Below, in pieces: positions 36,498 to 45,152 of a stretch of DNA of 64,000 bases. The stretch's first letter is position 1. Every line of letters starts with the position of its first letter. Made by a program: the position numbers and the translations under genes. The DNA is from Mycolicibacterium hassiacum DSM 44199 (lineage in GTDB: Bacteria > Actinomycetota > Actinomycetes > Mycobacteriales > Mycobacteriaceae), in the NCBI RefSeq assembly GCF_900603025.1, contig NZ_LR026975.1, positions 1 to 64,000 of the forward strand. Reading direction: 5' to 3'. The notes below the pieces were generated by a model. The model was given only the letters and a program-made list of their open reading frames with translations. It was not told the origin of the DNA and did no database searches.

Positions 36498-37298
36498 ATG
36501 AACACTCCGCAGCCGCCGGGATCCGACGAGCCGACCAGGGAGACGTCGGCTCGACCGTGGTGGGCGCGCCCCGGTGGGGCGCCGCTGAAGGGTGTGCCCG
36601 CGACACCCGCGACACCGCCGAAACCCGGTCCGCCGCCGCAGGCCCAACCGCAGCCGGGAACGCCTGGGCACCAGCCGGTTTCGCCGTATCGGCAGCCCCA
36701 CCGGCCGCCGCAACCGCCCCAGCGCGCGCCACAGCAGGCTCAGCGGCCGGCGCCGCCGCGGCGGGCCCCGCAGCCCCCGTACCAGCCGCCGACCTGGCAG
36801 GCTTCGCCGCCGACGAAGCAGGCGCCGCAACCGCACTGGGATCGGCCGCGCCCGCACGGGCCGTCCCGGCCGCCGTCTCGATCCCCCTACCAGACCCGGC
36901 ACCCGGCGCCGCAGCAGCGGCCCGGCCGACCCGCGGCCACCGGATCGCCGAAACCCGATAAGCAGAAGCTGTATCTCGCGATCGGCGGCGCTGTCGCGGC
37001 GGCGGCGGTCCTGGTGCTGGTCATCGTGCTGGTCGCATCGGGTGCCATCGGTGGGGGCGCGGACCGGGTGCTCGACGTGAGCGCGGCCGAACGCGGTGTC
37101 GCCGAGATCCTCAGTGACCCGATCAACGGCTACGGCGCCAACGACGTCACCGACGTCGAGTGCAACGACGGCCGCAACCCCGAGGTCGTCCCCGGTGAGG
37201 GGTTCACCTGCCGGGTCACGCTCAACGGGGCCGAACGACACGTTCAGGTGGTGTTCCGTGACAAGGACGGCACCTACGAGGTCGACGGACCACGGTGA
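36498..37298 (+). CDS. Pro-rich membrane protein with a DUF4333 domain
   Basis: A 266-residue protein with three parts. Residues 1-155 are very rich in Pro, Gln and Arg. One membrane span (about 160-180, LAIGGAVAAAAVLVLVIVLVASG) follows. The C-terminal 80 residues are of the DUF4333 type: DRVLDVSAAERGVAEILSD, DVECNDGRNPEVVPGEGFTC with paired Cys, and DGTYEVDG. Mycobacterial DUF4333 proteins are exported, of unknown role. It starts one base after the peptidase stop (TGAG ATG), which indicates coupled translation. Confidence 0.83.
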   Translation: MNTPQPPGSDEPTRETSARPWWARPGGAPLKGVPATPATPPKPGPPPQAQPQPGTPGHQPVSPYRQPHRPPQPPQRAPQQAQRPAPPRRAPQPPYQPPTWQASPPTKQAPQPHWDRPRPHGPSRPPSRSPYQTRHPAPQQRPGRPAATGSPKPDKQKLYLAIGGAVAAAAVLVLVIVLVASGAIGGGADRVLDVSAAERGVAEILSDPINGYGANDVTDVECNDGRNPEVVPGEGFTCRVTLNGAERHVQVVFRDKDGTYEVDGPR

Positions 37299-37342
37299 CG
37301 GGCTGAAATAGGTCTCGCCGCCTTGGGTTCGGGTGCTCGGGC

Positions 37343-38155
37343 TCAGCGCCTGCCGGCTTCGATATCGGCGACGATCGCCTGTGCCTCCGCACCGCAGACC
37401 TCCTGCAGCTCCACCGGTCCGGCGTCGGCGAGTTCGGCGATACGGCGCTCGAGTTCGCCCGAGGTGATGAGTGCGTACAGATTCGTGCCCGGACACGCGG
37501 TGTCGTGGCTGGCATCGCGATGCCCCTGCATCGTCGCCGGGTTGATCCCGAATTCCTGTACCGCCCAGGCGAAGACGGTGACGACACCGTCGATCTGCGC
37601 CTCGCTCAACGGTTCCTCTTCGAAATTGCCCTCGCACACCACCAGGAAGTGGTTGGTCGGGTCGTAGTTGGTCGCGGTGTCGCCGACGATGTTGTAGTCG
37701 CGCAGCTGATACAGGTTGCCGTTGCGGTCGACGCTGATGTGATAGGCGATGTCGATCCAGCCCTGGGTGTCCTGGTGGTAGCGCTGATGCTGACGCAGCC
37801 GCGACGGTGCGAGGCTGTTGTCGCCGAGGTAGGCGGCGGTGTGGTGCAGGGTCAGCCGGCGGGGGACGTTGGGCTTACCGGGGCCTCGCGGCGGCTGCGC
37901 GCCCCATGCGTTGCGGCACAACAACTGGGCGGTCTTGACCGGTGCCGCCGGTTGTTCCGGAGGCGGCGGTGGGGCCCCGGCCGGAGTGGTCGGTTCGGGG
38001 CTGGTGGTGGCGGGTGCCCGGGTCGCATCACCGGCCGGGGGCGTCGAGGTGCACGCACCGAGCCCGACGGCAGCCAGCCCCGCACCGCCGGCCACCTGCA
38101 GCATGCGCCGTCGGGTCAGGCGTTTGCTCAAGCCCTCTGCCTGGCGTTCGTCCAT
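37343..38155 (-). CDS. Tat-exported lipoprotein, peptidoglycan amidase (PGRP/amidase-2)
   Basis: A 270-residue exported amidase. The N-terminus RLTRRRMLQVAGGAGLAAVGLGACTS combines a twin-Arg motif with a lipobox (LGAC). A Pro-rich linker leads to the amidase domain (about 100-260). RRLTLHHTAAY and QGHRDASHDTACPGTNLY hold the His and Cys ligands of zinc. Such enzymes cleave between muramic acid and L-Ala. ATG 38153-38155 is used. It diverges from a kinase gene across about 100 bases, so the two may be co-regulated. Confidence 0.9.
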   Translation of the reverse strand: MDERQAEGLSKRLTRRRMLQVAGGAGLAAVGLGACTSTPPAGDATRAPATTSPEPTTPAGAPPPPPEQPAAPVKTAQLLCRNAWGAQPPRGPGKPNVPRRLTLHHTAAYLGDNSLAPSRLRQHQRYHQDTQGWIDIAYHISVDRNGNLYQLRDYNIVGDTATNYDPTNHFLVVCEGNFEEEPLSEAQIDGVVTVFAWAVQEFGINPATMQGHRDASHDTACPGTNLYALITSGELERRIAELADAGPVELQEVCGAEAQAIVADIEAGRR

Positions 38156-38215
38156 GTGTCCACCATACGAAAGACGCCGGGCGGTCATCGCCGTTGCGGG
38201 TGATTGATAATCGGT

Positions 38216-38247
38216 TTGACGCGCTCGCCGCCGTTCACTTGTATGAT
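38216..38247 (+). promoter_or_regulatory. Candidate promoter giving a leaderless kinase message
   Basis: TTGACG (38216-38221) and TATGAT (38242-38247) are separated by 20 bases, longer than ideal. The -10 box ends seven bases before ATG 38255, so transcription would start at or near the start codon. No Shine-Dalgarno sequence is present, which agrees with a leaderless message. Confidence 0.45.
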
Positions 38248-38254
38248 GCCGGGC

Positions 38255-39825
38255 ATGCCCATCGCAGAGGGCGCCGAATTTGCTGGTTACCGCATCGTGC
38301 GCCGGCTGGGCAGCGGGGGGATGGGCGAGGTCTATCTCGTGCAGCACCCACGGCTGCCGCGGCTGGAGGCGCTGAAGGTGCTGCCGGCGAACGTGAGCGC
38401 CGACCCGGAGTTCCGCCAGCGGTTCGAGCGGGAGGCAGACGTCGCGGCCTCGCTGTGGCACCCCCATATCGTGTCGGTGCACGACCGGGGCGAGCACGAC
38501 GGTCAGCTGTGGATCACGATGGACTACGTCGACGGCACCGACGTGGTCCGGCTGCTGCGCGAGCGGTATCCCGGCGGTATGCCCGCGAATGAGGCGCTGG
38601 AGATCATCTCGGCGGTCGCCGAAGCATTGGACTACGCATACGAGCGGCAACTGCTGCACCGCGACGTCAAACCCGCCAACATCCTGGTCGCCGAGTCGCG
38701 GTCCGCCCGCCGAATCGCGCTCGCGGATTTCGGTATCGCCAAGATGGCCAATGAAACCCACGGGCTGACCGCGACGAACATGACGATCGGGTCGGTCGCC
38801 TACGCCGCTCCCGAACAACTGACCGGAGCTCACCTGGACGGGCGGGCCGACCAGTACGCGTTGGCGTGCACGGCATTCCACATGCTCACCGGACGCCCGC
38901 CGTTCGCCGACCAGAACCCCGCCGCGGTGATCGGCAAGCAGCTCTCCGAACCTCCGCCGCCGCTGGGCGGGCTGCGGCCCGACCTGGTGTCGATGGAGCC
39001 GGTGCTGGCCCGGGCGATGGCCAAGGATCCGGTGCAACGGTTCGGCAGCTGCCGAGAGTTCGCCGCCGCGCTGCGTCTCGGCGCGAGCCGGCCTGGGCAG
39101 AATCGGTGGCGCCCACCCGCCAGGCTCCGGCCGCATTCCCGCCGTCCGCGCCGCCATCCTCGACGCCGCCGCCCCCGGCACCGCCACCCCCGGCACCGCC
39201 GGCCGGGGTTCCGGCGTGGTCCCACCCGCCGCGGCCGTCGAACGGCGCATCGCCGGCGCGGGTGGCGGCCTTCGTGGGCATCGGGGTCGCGGCTCTGCTG
39301 GCGGTGGTCCTGGTCGTGTTCGTCGGTATCCGCCTGATGCACACGCTCACGTCGTCGCCGACGGCGCCGGCCCGTACGGTGTCGGCGCCGGAGCCCACCT
39401 GGCCGACCACCCGCACCACACCGACGACGACATCGATTCCACGCACCACCGCGGGCCGGCCGGGATCGCCGCCGTCGCCGCGGGGACGGGGGCCCGGTGA
39501 CCTCGGGCTGCCCACCCCGATCAGCTCACCCGCGTGCGACGGCAGCTACATCGTCGTTCTCGGCAGCGTGACCACCCCGGGCGGGTACGCCGAGGGCGTG
39601 CAGAAACTGCTCAACGCGTTCCCCGGCGCGTCGTATCTGCGGACCGACGAGTCGTGCCCGTCGTTGCGGCCGCGCGACGACAAGGGCAACGTGATTTACG
39701 CCGTGTACCGGTACGCCGGGCGCACCCAGTCCGAGTTGTGCGCCGCGCTGCGGTCGGCCCCGAGCGGGTCGTACGGTAAGCGGCTGGATTACACCAGCGA
39801 TCCCAACACCCCGCTGCGGTGCTGA
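38255..39825 (+). pseudogene. Receptor Ser/Thr kinase, frameshift before the membrane span
   Basis: A PknB-type kinase of about 523 codons. The kinase domain ([46 protein letters not shown]) is intact from ATG 38255 to about 39090. The frame then runs into an Arg-rich tail, while the expected Pro-rich linker ([13 protein letters not shown]), the span ([21 protein letters not shown]) and a secreted domain with four Cys (PACDGS, ESCPSL, ELCAAL, PLRC) lie in the frame one base earlier. One missing base near 39075-39095 explains this. If real, the protein would be a soluble kinase of about 377 residues with no sensor. It diverges from the amidase gene. Confidence 0.8.
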
Positions 39826-39829
39826 CACC

Positions 39830-41251
39830 CTACGGCAGCACGGTTTTCATCAGCATCACGTTGTAGGCCGACCACAGCGACAGGGTGAAGTACAGCTCCT
39901 TGCCGGTAGACCACGGATGCAGATACGGCGCGTAGATGCCGCCCGGAATGTCCATCGACCTGACCACCAGCCGCTCCGGGCTCCATGGGCCCTGGGGGGC
40001 GGGTGCGGTGCGTATCACGATGTCGTTGAGGCCGTTGCCGTAGATCACCAGATACTGGTTGAGATATGTGTTGTACTGCGCGGACATCTCGCTGACCGGC
40101 CCCGGAATCACCGGTACGGCAGTACCGGGATCGCCTGGAACCCAAGCGTTTCCGTCCCAGTACTCGTAACGGCGCAGATCGGGTAGGGCCGCCGGGGACA
40201 CCCGCGCCACGTAAGCCGGACCGCTGCGGCCGGCGGGTGTGCCGAACGAGTAGACATACGGATCACCCGGTCCGGGTTTGAGGAACGCGCCCTGCTGAAA
40301 GTTCTCGTAGCCGCGCACGTACTGGGCGCGTTCGACGACGCCGGGTGCGGCGGGCCGCACCGAATCGGGGTAGACGCCCCAGCGCTCGCCGTTGTCGGGG
40401 GAGACCGCGATCGCCGAGAAGTTCGTGGTCCACCGTCCGTCGGCGTCCCAGCTGCGAATCGACATGAAGTTGACGTACTGCTTTCCGCCGACCGCGATTC
40501 CGGCGGTCGGGATGATGCCCCGTTCGTCGCGTGCGAACCGGATGCTGCTGATGATCTGCTTGGCCAGCCCCGGGGCCCACAGCGGGGCACCCGAGTACCG
40601 GTCGGCCATCCTGCCGTCGGGCACCGCGATCGTGTTGGCCAGCGCGCCGTCGCGGCTGCGCAACAGCACGTTGTAGCGCCACTGTTGGCCGCGCACACTG
40701 CAGTAGCCGTAGGTGTCGCCGAACGCCATCAGTACCTGGCGGTTGACCGGATCACCGTTGTCCCACATGATTCCGAGATCGGTGCCGGTGATGGCGAAGC
40801 GGCCGGCGGTGTTGTTGGGGCTCTCCGGCCCGGTCACCCAGCCGACGATCGAGGTACCCGGCGCCACCGGCGGAGCCGGCGCAGGCTGGGGAGCCGGGGC
40901 CGGTGGCGGTGGCTGCGGTGGGGGGACGACCGCGGCCTGCTGTTGCACCTGACCCCGCGGGCGGGGCAGTTGCCCGAGCCGGGGAAGCGGCGCGTCCTCG
41001 TTGGCGCCCCTGGGCCGTTGACCGATCGGGCGGCGGTTCAGGCCCGGCAACTCCGGGGTCTGTTCGGCGTTGGGGGCGGCGGGCGGCTGGATGGCCGCGG
41101 CGGCGCCGGTGCACGGCTCGGCCGACGCCGGTGGCGCGACCGCGATCGCGGCGGTGAGCACCGTTGCTGATGCGAGCGCGATCGACCCGGTGAGAGACCA
41201 GGTGATCGAACCGGGGATGGCGGGGAGGCCGAGTCGCGGCGACAATGTCAC
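39830..41251 (-). CDS. Secreted DUF4185 (GH183-type) protein
   Basis: A 473-residue secreted protein. A signal peptide ends near ASA-EPC (about residue 44). A long Pro-rich stretch (about 55-125) precedes a DUF4185 domain: IMWDNG, LMAFGDTYGYCSVRG, WRYNVLLRSRDG, GIYAPYLHPW. DUF4185 proteins of mycobacteria include endo-D-arabinanases (family GH183) that cleave arabinogalactan or lipoarabinomannan arabinan, so a cell-wall remodelling role is likely; activity here is inferred. GTG 41251 follows GGAAAGGT. It converges with the kinase gene; only four bases separate them. Confidence 0.83.
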   Translation of the reverse strand: MTLSPRLGLPAIPGSITWSLTGSIALASATVLTAAIAVAPPASAEPCTGAAAAIQPPAAPNAEQTPELPGLNRRPIGQRPRGANEDAPLPRLGQLPRPRGQVQQQAAVVPPPQPPPPAPAPQPAPAPPVAPGTSIVGWVTGPESPNNTAGRFAITGTDLGIMWDNGDPVNRQVLMAFGDTYGYCSVRGQQWRYNVLLRSRDGALANTIAVPDGRMADRYSGAPLWAPGLAKQIISSIRFARDERGIIPTAGIAVGGKQYVNFMSIRSWDADGRWTTNFSAIAVSPDNGERWGVYPDSVRPAAPGVVERAQYVRGYENFQQGAFLKPGPGDPYVYSFGTPAGRSGPAYVARVSPAALPDLRRYEYWDGNAWVPGDPGTAVPVIPGPVSEMSAQYNTYLNQYLVIYGNGLNDIVIRTAPAPQGPWSPERLVVRSMDIPGGIYAPYLHPWSTGKELYFTLSLWSAYNVMLMKTVLP

Positions 41252-41597
41252 ACCTTTCCAGCGGCGGACGTCGCAGCGACGTCTGCGGGCGGGTTCAAGT
41301 GACGTTAGTGACCAATGGGGCGGCAGTGATCGGTGATGGTCGAATGGGTATGCGTTCGTGACCGTGTCGCAACGCGGCCCAACGCGTGGAACGTTCGGCA
41401 TTTCCGTCTGACCGGCACGTTTACCGATATCGGTGAGCCTGCTGTAGGGTTGGATGCAACGTCGGTGTCGTCCGATAGACACCGATCCGTCGTGGAACGC
41501 TTTCGTCGCATCAAGCACAGCAAGCTATTCGCACGGCGATCGATTTTGCCCACCGGCAATCTCGCCACCTTGTGCTTGCAATAGTGCGGTACAACTG
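41252..41597. other. Divergent intergenic region
   Basis: 346 bases between the DUF4185 gene and the helicase gene. ACCGATATCGGT at 41423-41434 is a perfect 12-base palindrome. I see no convincing gene. The helicase message may have a long leader, as is common for cold-regulated helicases. Confidence 0.5.
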
Positions 41598-43022
41598 ATG
41601 CCCGAAAGGCCTTCATTCTTCATGTCGTCTTCGTTCGCCGACCTCGGTGTCGGCGCACCCATCGTCAAAGCCCTTGCCGATCAAGGCATAACGGCTCCCT
41701 TCCCGATCCAGCAGAAGACCCTGGTGCACACGCTCGCCGGACGAGATGTGCTGGGCCGCGGTAAGACCGGCAGCGGAAAGACGCTGGCATTCAGCATTCC
41801 GTTGGTCACCCGGCTGGCCGGTGGCCGGTCCGCACAGCCGCGCGGTCTGGTGCTGGCGCCGACCCGGGAGCTGGCCACCCAGATCGCCGCCACCGTGCGG
41901 CCGCTGGCGGCTGCGCACAACCTCAAGGTCACCACGATCTTCGGCGGCGTACCGCAGAACCGGCAGGCCGGCGCGCTGCGGTCCGGGGTGGACATCCTCG
42001 TCGCCTGCCCCGGCCGGCTCGAGGACCTGATGCGTCAGCGCATCGTCAGCCTCGACGCCGTCGAGATCACCGTCGTCGACGAGGCCGACCACATGGCCGA
42101 TCTCGGGTTCTTGCCGGGCGTCACCCGCATCCTGTCCGCCACACCGCGCGGGGGACAGCGGCTGTTGTTCTCGGCGACCCTGGACAACGGCGTCGACACG
42201 CTGGTGACGAAGTTCCTGCGGGATCCGGTGACCCATTCGGTCGACGAGGCGCACTCACCGGTGCCCGAGATGACCCATCACGTGTTCCACGTCGCCGGTG
42301 TGCAGCAGAAGAAGGAACTCGTGCACCAGCTCGCCTCCGGCACTGGGCGGCGAATCCTGTTCATGCGCACCAAACATCAGGCGCGCAAACTGGCCAAGAC
42401 TCTGACCGACGCCGGGGTGCCGTCAGTCGATCTGCACGGCAACCTTTCTCAGCCGGCCCGTGACCGGAACCTGGCCGCGTTCACCTCGGGCGCGGCTCGG
42501 GTGCTGGTGGCGACCGACATCGCGGCCCGCGGGGTTCACGTCGACGACGTCGAACTCGTGGTGCACGTCGATCCTCCGGTCGAGCACAAGGCGTATCTGC
42601 ACCGGTCGGGCCGCACCGCGCGGGCGGGCAACACCGGTGACGTGGTCACGGTCGTGCTGCCCGAGCAGCGCCGGGACGTGCAGGTGCTGATGCGGCGCGC
42701 CGGCATCGACGTCACCCCGCAGCGGGTGGCCGCGGACTCACCCGAGGTGGTCACGCTGGTCGGGGAGAAGGCCCCGTATCAGCCGCCGCGATCGCAACCG
42801 GTGGTCGATGTGCGCGGCGGGCGGCCCCCGCACGGGGGCGGTGCTCGCCGGGGCGGATCGCGAGCCACCGGAGCCCGTCACGATCGGGCCCGCAACGGTG
42901 CCGCATCCGACCGCGGTGCCGCCGGCCAACCGCGCCACGCTGGAGCGCGCCGGACCGATGCGCCCCGGGCGGCGCGGCGGCGTGCGGGCCGGCCCACCCG
43001 GGTCTCGTCAACGGGCCGATAG
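41598..43022 (+). CDS. DEAD-box RNA helicase (RhlE-type)
   Basis: A 474-residue ATP-dependent RNA helicase. Motifs in order are FADLGVGAPIVKALADQGITAPFPIQQK (Q motif), GRGKTGSGKT (I), APTRELATQ (Ia), VDEADHM (II, here DEAD), SATL (III), ATDIAARGVHVDDVELVVHVD (V) and HRSGRTARAG (VI). A basic, Arg/Gly-rich tail of about 70 residues (from about 400) would bind RNA. I use ATG 41598; ATG 41622 is possible. It lies near CspA, and both types act on cold-folded RNA. Its end overlaps the DUF488 gene by 15 bases. Confidence 0.92.
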   Translation: MPERPSFFMSSSFADLGVGAPIVKALADQGITAPFPIQQKTLVHTLAGRDVLGRGKTGSGKTLAFSIPLVTRLAGGRSAQPRGLVLAPTRELATQIAATVRPLAAAHNLKVTTIFGGVPQNRQAGALRSGVDILVACPGRLEDLMRQRIVSLDAVEITVVDEADHMADLGFLPGVTRILSATPRGGQRLLFSATLDNGVDTLVTKFLRDPVTHSVDEAHSPVPEMTHHVFHVAGVQQKKELVHQLASGTGRRILFMRTKHQARKLAKTLTDAGVPSVDLHGNLSQPARDRNLAAFTSGAARVLVATDIAARGVHVDDVELVVHVDPPVEHKAYLHRSGRTARAGNTGDVVTVVLPEQRRDVQVLMRRAGIDVTPQRVAADSPEVVTLVGEKAPYQPPRSQPVVDVRGGRPPHGGGARRGGSRATGARHDRARNGAASDRGAAGQPRHAGARRTDAPRAARRRAGRPTRVSSTGR

Positions 43023-43535
43023 CCAGACGACCCGGCCGTCGTCTCCGAGCCGTGCCCCCGCCGAGGGGGCGTGGGGCACCAGGCGCCCGTCGTGCATGAG
43101 GTGACGGACCGGTATCGGCGAGGTCAGCACCGCGACATCGGCGACGATGCGGCGGTGACAGCGCCACCACACCGATTCGCTGCACATCATCGCGGTGGGT
43201 GCGCGTGCGGCCTGGTCCACCAACTCGCGCAGCGCCGCAGCGAACGTCGGTGTGCGGGTGTAGGCGGCGTAGGCGGCGAACGCATCGACCTGCCACCAGG
43301 TGTCCTCCGGTTCGGAGTCCGCGGGCAGGTGACGCCGCCCGCCGATCCGCTCGTCCCAGCGGTAGCCGAACCCCGCCTCGGCGGCCCAGGCCGAGATCGC
43401 GGCGCGGTCGACGTCCGGGTTGCGCCGGCTGTGCGGGTATCGGCGGATGTCGACGATCGCCGCCACACCGGCGTCGCGCAGCAGACGCGCCAAGGCCTCG
43501 CGGTCCAGCGTGCCGTGTCCCACCGAGATCAGCAC
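43008..43535 (-). CDS. DUF488 family protein
   Basis: A 175-residue protein of the DUF488 family: LISVGHGTLDREALARLL, VDIRRYPHSRRNPDVDR, and MMCSESVWWRCHRRIVADVAV. The family has conserved Cys and Arg residues but no established reaction. The start ATG is a clean choice. It converges with and overlaps the helicase gene by 15 bases, and is 24 bases from the next minus-strand gene, which is transcribed towards it. Confidence 0.86.
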   Translation of the reverse strand: MLISVGHGTLDREALARLLRDAGVAAIVDIRRYPHSRRNPDVDRAAISAWAAEAGFGYRWDERIGGRRHLPADSEPEDTWWQVDAFAAYAAYTRTPTFAAALRELVDQAARAPTAMMCSESVWWRCHRRIVADVAVLTSPIPVRHLMHDGRLVPHAPSAGARLGDDGRVVWLSAR

Positions 43536-43558
43536 GATTCCTGTGTACCCGGTGGGGC

Positions 43559-44053
43559 TCAGTGCGTGGTGGTCTGCTTGCGTGCGGCGGCGACGATCGT
43601 GCCGGCCGTTTGATAGGCCTCGGTGCCCTGATGGGTCGGATGGACCGGCAGGCGTGCGGCCTGCCGCAACACCATCAGCGCGACGGCGCGGCTGGTGCGC
43701 GAGGGGATAACCAGAAGATGGGCGTGGCCCCGGGTTCCGTTGACCCGCATGATCCGCATCGGCCGCTGTCGTTGCCCCGGCATGGGGTGCGTGCCCGGGC
43801 TGATCACCGAGTCGAGATTGGGTGCTGCTTCGAACGGCGACCAGTTGACGTCGATCGAGACGATCTCACCCAGTGGTTCGCGCAATGCGTCGGTGAGATC
43901 GGACAACTCGTGCGCCATCGACGCGGTGTAGGGCCACCACGCACCGTCGAGCTCGCCGTGCAGCTCGGACGCCAGGGTCATCCGCAGGGGCCGGTGGTGC
44001 CGGGGGGAAGCCGATGTGGGGCGGACCAGACCGTCCGAGCCAGTGTCAACCAT
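43559..44053 (-). CDS. DUF5994 family protein (copy 1)
   Basis: A 164-residue protein with the DUF5994 pattern: LDGAWWPYTASMAHELSDLTDAL near residue 36, VSIDVNWSPFEAAPNLDS, GQRQRPMRIM and HAHLLVIPSRTSRAVALMVL. The family is restricted to actinobacteria and its function is unknown. It is divergent from cspA, beyond which lies a second DUF5994 gene on the plus strand. The start is ATG 44053. Confidence 0.82.
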   Translation of the reverse strand: MVDTGSDGLVRPTSASPRHHRPLRMTLASELHGELDGAWWPYTASMAHELSDLTDALREPLGEIVSIDVNWSPFEAAPNLDSVISPGTHPMPGQRQRPMRIMRVNGTRGHAHLLVIPSRTSRAVALMVLRQAARLPVHPTHQGTEAYQTAGTIVAAARKQTTTH

Positions 44054-44265
44054 GAGATCGCCTTCGACCAGTTCCGGGCCGATGGCACCCGGAATCTGAC
44101 CCCAACCCTACACCGCAGCCGTACCGCACGGATCGAGCCGTGAAATTACGGTAATCACAATAAATTTCAGAAGACACCGCGCGGAATAGGGAATGTGTTC
44201 AATCCGTGGTAGCGTGGAGGAGAACGCCGATCTTGGCGTTCGTTTCAGAATGAGAGAAGAAAAGC

Positions 44266-44472
44266 ATGACCCAGGGAACCGTCAAATGGTTCAACAATGA
44301 CAAAGGCTTTGGATTCATCGCCCCTGACGGCGGCGGAGCCGATGTGTTCGTCCACTACTCCGAGATTCAGGCGGATGGTGGTTATCGGTCACTGACGGAG
44401 GATCAACGCGTTCAGTTCGACATCGAGCAGAGCGCCAAGGGGCCGCAGGCGGTGGGCGTTCGCGCCTGCTGA
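44266..44472 (+). CDS. cspA: Cold-shock protein CspA
   Basis: A 68-residue single-domain cold-shock protein. [20 protein letters not shown] contains RNP1 (KGFGFI), and [11 protein letters not shown] contains RNP2 (VFVHY). Such proteins bind single-stranded RNA and DNA. AGAGAAGAAAAGC precedes the ATG. The leader and region back to 44053 is AT-rich, consistent with a strong promoter and a structured cold-shock leader. A strong terminator follows. Confidence 0.96.
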   Translation: MTQGTVKWFNNDKGFGFIAPDGGGADVFVHYSEIQADGGYRSLTEDQRVQFDIEQSAKGPQAVGVRAC

Positions 44473-44489
44473 GCGATTCGATTCGGCAC

Positions 44490-44525
44490 ATGTGGGCTGG
44501 TGGGTTCGTTCCCACCGGCCCACAT
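44490..44525 (+). terminator. Intrinsic terminator of cspA
   Basis: ATGTGGGCTGGTGGG and CCCACCGGCCCACAT form a 15-pair stem (one G-U pair) with the loop TTCGTT, followed by TTGTATTT. It is the clearest intrinsic terminator in the window. Confidence 0.85.
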
Positions 44526-44652
44526 TTGTATTTCACGGCGCACGTTCCCGTGTAGAGTCGATGTCATCGGCGGGATGTCGTACGCGACGAGATAGGTCAC
44601 GTCGTCGCCGATTCTGCAACGCCGGCCGTACACGGCCGAGACGGGAAATTCC

Positions 44653-45111
44653 ATGAACTCTCTTCAGGGCCGCTCAACCGCACGGAAATCAACCGCACGG
44701 AAATCAGGCCCCACCAACACACCGCGGCTGCGGCTCAAGCCGAAAGCGTCCCGCACCGGCCACGTCGACGGGGCGTGGTGGCCGCGCAGCGAGGACCTGA
44801 GTGCCGAACTGCCGGATCTGCTGGCGGTGCTGTCGGTGCGTTTCGGCGCGATCGAACGGGTGCTCTACAACCTCGACGAATGGGCCCGGGTGCCCAAACG
44901 ACTCACCGGCGGCGGCCGATCGGTCCGGCTCGACGGATACCATCGTCAACCCGCGAACACGCTGACGGTGCTCGGCGTGGGGCATGACGCGATGCAGTTG
45001 CTCGTCGTTCCCCCGCACACCGACCCCGACCTCGCTCACGACACGATGATGACGGCTGCGGCCCCGGACAACGCCTCGCCGGTCGACGCGCTGCTGTCCT
45101 CGGCCCGCTAG
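44653..45111 (+). CDS. DUF5994 family protein (copy 2)
   Basis: A 152-residue protein with HVDGAWWPRSEDLSAELPDLLAVL, YNLDEWARVPKRL, GYHRQPANTLTVLGV and MQLLVVPPHTDPDLAHDTMM, the same pattern as the copy on the other side of cspA. The first 20 residues are basic and contain a duplicated STARKS, due to a direct repeat in the DNA. GGGAA precedes ATG 44653. Its message probably starts after the cspA terminator. The function is unknown. Confidence 0.85.
   Translation: MNSLQGRSTARKSTARKSGPTNTPRLRLKPKASRTGHVDGAWWPRSEDLSAELPDLLAVLSVRFGAIERVLYNLDEWARVPKRLTGGGRSVRLDGYHRQPANTLTVLGVGHDAMQLLVVPPHTDPDLAHDTMMTAAAPDNASPVDALLSSAR
44676..44705 (+). repeat. Direct repeat in a DUF5994 gene
   Basis: AACCGCACGGAAATC occurs twice in direct succession (44676-44690 and 44691-44705). 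It encodes STARK twice and leaves the frame intact. It looks like a recent slippage event and may vary between strains. Confidence 0.8.
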
Positions 45112-45152
45112 CGAGACCCGTCGACCAGCGCGTACGCGCCGATATCGTCTGA

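Noticed and set aside
44653..44720. A CRISPR-like repeat
   Set aside because: Only two adjacent copies of 15 bases without spacers; it is a coding direct repeat.
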